DNA of 15,356 bases from NCBI GenBank assembly GCA_007128755.1, contig SKWV01000208.1:1-15356 (forward strand), given 5' to 3'. A program made the translations under genes and the position numbers. Origin of the DNA: Trueperaceae bacterium. GTDB lineage: Bacteria; Deinococcota; Deinococci; Deinococcales; Trueperaceae. The notes beneath the pieces were generated by a model. That model did not search any database. It was not told the origin of the DNA and saw only the letters and a program-made list of their open reading frames with translations. Below, piece after piece: positions 13,830-15,356 of this stretch; the first letter of the stretch is position 1; every line of letters begins with the position of its first letter.

Positions 13830-15356
13830 TCAGGGCCGCGCCCGACCCGCCGCTTCGAACGCGTCCTCACCGCGCGTCCGCGCCGCCTGGATCGCCGTCA
13901 AGGCGATGGTGTAGACGATGTCGTCGACGGTGGCGCCGCGCGAGAGGTCGTTGACCGGTCGCGCGAGGCCCTGGAGCAGCGGGCCGATCGCCACCACGTT
14001 GGCCGAGCGCTGCACCGCCTTGTAGGTGGTGTTCCCGGTGTTCAGGTCGGGGAACACCAACACCGTGGCGCGGCCGGCGACGGCGCTGTCGGGTGCCTTC
14101 TGACGCGCCACGCTCTCCACCGTCGCCGCGTCGTACTGCAGCGGCCCGTCGATCGCCAGGTCGGGGCGCCGCTGACGAGCGATCCGCGTCGCCTCGCGCA
14201 CCTTGTCGACGTCGCTGCCGACGCCGGAGGTGCCGGTCGAGAACGACAGCATCGCCACGCGCGGCGTGATGCCGAACGCCTCGGCCGAGCGGGCGGACTG
14301 CACGGCGATGTCGGCGAGTTGCTCCGGGTCGGGGTCGGGGTTGATGGCGCAGTCGCCGAACACCACGATCTGCTCGGGCAGGCACATGAAGAAGACCGAC
14401 GACACCAGCTTGGCGTCGGGGGTCGTGCCGATGAACTGCAGCGCGGGCCTGACCGTGTCGGCGGTGGTGTGCACCGCCCCGGCCACCAGGCCGTCGACCT
14501 CGCCCGCCTCGAGCATCATCGTCCCCAACACCACCGGGCCGAGGAGCTGCGTGCGCGCGATCGGCTCCGTGAGCCCCTTGGCGCGCCGCAGGGTCACCAT
14601 GCGCTCGACGTAGCGCTCGCGCCGCGACGCCGACGGCTCGAGCACCACGACGCCGTCGGGCAGCGTGATGCCCTGCGCCTCCGCGACGCGGTGCACCTCG
14701 TGCTTGCGGCCGAGCAGCACGCACCGCGCGATGCCGCGCTCGAAGCACTCGGCCGCGGCCCTGATCGTCCGCGGCTCCTCGCCCTCCGGCAGGACGATGC
14801 GCGCGTTCGCCTCGCGCGCGGAGGTCACCAGCCGGTACATGAAGGCCGCCGGCGACAGGCGTGGTTCGCGGTCGGTGGCGATGCGCTGCCGCAGGTAGGC
14901 CACGTCGAGCTCGCTCGCCACGGCGTCCATGACCGTCTCGATCCGCTCGACGTCGTCGATGGGGACCTCGACGTTCACGCGCGCGGCGCGAGCCGACGTC
15001 ACGTAGGAGTCGGCGTCGACGCGCAGCAGCGGCAGACCGGTCGCGAAGGCCCGCTCGCACAGCTTGAGGACGCCGGGCTCGGGCTCGAGACCCCCCGTGA
15101 GCACGACGCCGGCCAGCGGGATGCCCGCGATCGCGGCCATGCAGGCGGCGAGGAGCACGTCGTCGCGGTCGCCGGGCGCGACGATGAGCGCGTCCGGGCG
15201 CAACCGGTGCGTCATGTTGCGCACCGTGCGCGCCACCATCGAGACGTCGACCACGCGCCTCGTGTGCATCTGCCCGGGGATGATCGGCGTGGCGCCGATC
15301 TGCCGCGCCACGTCGACCACGCGCAGCGACACCATCGCCTGCTTCCACGGGACCGC
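13830..15356 (-). CDS. pta: phosphate acetyltransferase, long DRTGG-domain form (5' end outside window)
   Basis: The frame is open to the right edge, so only the last 508 residues are seen. Pta interconverts acetyl-CoA plus phosphate and acetyl phosphate plus CoA in the cytoplasm. The visible N-terminal part (about the first 130 residues: RQIGATPIIPGQ, LIVAPGDRDDVL, GVVLTGGLEPEP) is a DRTGG regulatory domain, so this is the long Pta type; the P-loop domain that normally precedes it must lie beyond the edge. The last 330 residues are the catalytic PTA_PTB domain: RIVLPEGEEPRTIRAA, VDGLVAGAVHTTADTVRPAL, DGPLQYDAA, VLVFPDLNTGN and GPLLQGLARPVNDLSRGAT. All the conserved blocks appear intact. An internal ATG at 15335 is not the true start, since the domain is already under way. 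No acetate kinase gene is visible in the window, and mutS2 follows after 94 bases. Confidence 0.95.
   Translation of the reverse strand, partial: AVPWKQAMVSLRVVDVARQIGATPIIPGQMHTRRVVDVSMVARTVRNMTHRLRPDALIVAPGDRDDVLLAACMAAIAGIPLAGVVLTGGLEPEPGVLKLCERAFATGLPLLRVDADSYVTSARAARVNVEVPIDDVERIETVMDAVASELDVAYLRQRIATDREPRLSPAAFMYRLVTSAREANARIVLPEGEEPRTIRAAAECFERGIARCVLLGRKHEVHRVAEAQGITLPDGVVVLEPSASRRERYVERMVTLRRAKGLTEPIARTQLLGPVVLGTMMLEAGEVDGLVAGAVHTTADTVRPALQFIGTTPDAKLVSSVFFMCLPEQIVVFGDCAINPDPDPEQLADIAVQSARSAEAFGITPRVAMLSFSTGTSGVGSDVDKVREATRIARQRRPDLAIDGPLQYDAATVESVARQKAPDSAVAGRATVLVFPDLNTGNTTYKAVQRSANVVAIGPLLQGLARPVNDLSRGATVDDIVYTIALTAIQAARTRGEDAFEAAGRARP

Noticed and set aside
13736..13870. Longer MutS2 start at 13870
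   Set aside because: The extra 45 residues overlap the end of pta and look unlike MutS2; family homology begins right after ATG 13735, which has a -10 hexamer nearby.
11303..13954. 883-codon plus-strand open frame opposite mutS2
   Set aside because: It is the antisense shadow of a clearly conserved gene; the composition is an artefact of G/C third positions, and there is no promoter or ribosome-binding site of note.

Overview
This is a gene-dense stretch of bacterial chromosome, very rich in G and C, with third codon positions that are almost all G or C. It holds 14 protein genes, two of them cut by the window edges. There is no gap over 300 bases and no tRNA, rRNA, CRISPR array or mobile element that I can recognise. 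The gene set looks like core housekeeping and envelope functions, not an island. MutS2 with a Smr domain, a solitary MreB, a phosphotransacetylase with a DRTGG domain, and many leaderless-type promoters would fit a high-GC Deinococcota lineage such as the Trueperaceae. Another deep high-GC phylum (Chloroflexota or an early actinobacterial branch) cannot be excluded. The taxonomy is inference from gene content only.

Layout. 1-1000 (minus) is a PIG3-type quinone oxidoreductase running off the left edge, divergent from mreB (1071-2081, plus). After a perfect hairpin at 2114-2145 comes a minus-strand run, read right to left: a MATE exporter (4973-6331), a 42-residue membrane protein (4789-4917), a four-helix membrane protein (4242-4733), a YwrD-like gamma-glutamyltransferase family enzyme (2662-4245) and a SlyD-type FKBP isomerase (2173-2601). 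The MATE gene diverges from an ankyrin-repeat/LytM peptidase (6374-7477, plus). That gene faces a small heat-shock protein (7588-8037, minus) across a 17-bp perfect hairpin. Divergent from the heat-shock gene is a histidine kinase/response regulator pair (8229-10042, plus). The last block is minus strand: pta (13830 to the right edge), mutS2 (11414-13735), a HAD phosphatase (10755-11417) and a LOG-family protein (10051-10746).

Two translation styles stand out. Six starts (quinone oxidoreductase, mreB, MATE, peptidase, kinase, LOG) have a TANNNT hexamer only 5-7 bases before the start codon, leaving no room for a ribosome-binding site, as expected for leaderless mRNAs; mutS2 is close to this with 9 bases. 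The isomerase, the heat-shock protein and the 42-residue protein have strong Shine-Dalgarno sequences instead. Three downstream genes (GGT family, response regulator, HAD) start on a GTG that overlaps the previous stop in a GTGA tetranucleotide, implying translational coupling. The heat-shock gene carries both kinds of start in one frame.

I see no candidate defence or biosynthetic system. The points most worth a second look are the promoter architecture, the dual start of the heat-shock gene, the interlocked divergent promoters at 6337-6367, the ankyrin-LytM fusion, and the uncharacterised small-membrane-protein/four-helix-protein/GGT cluster.
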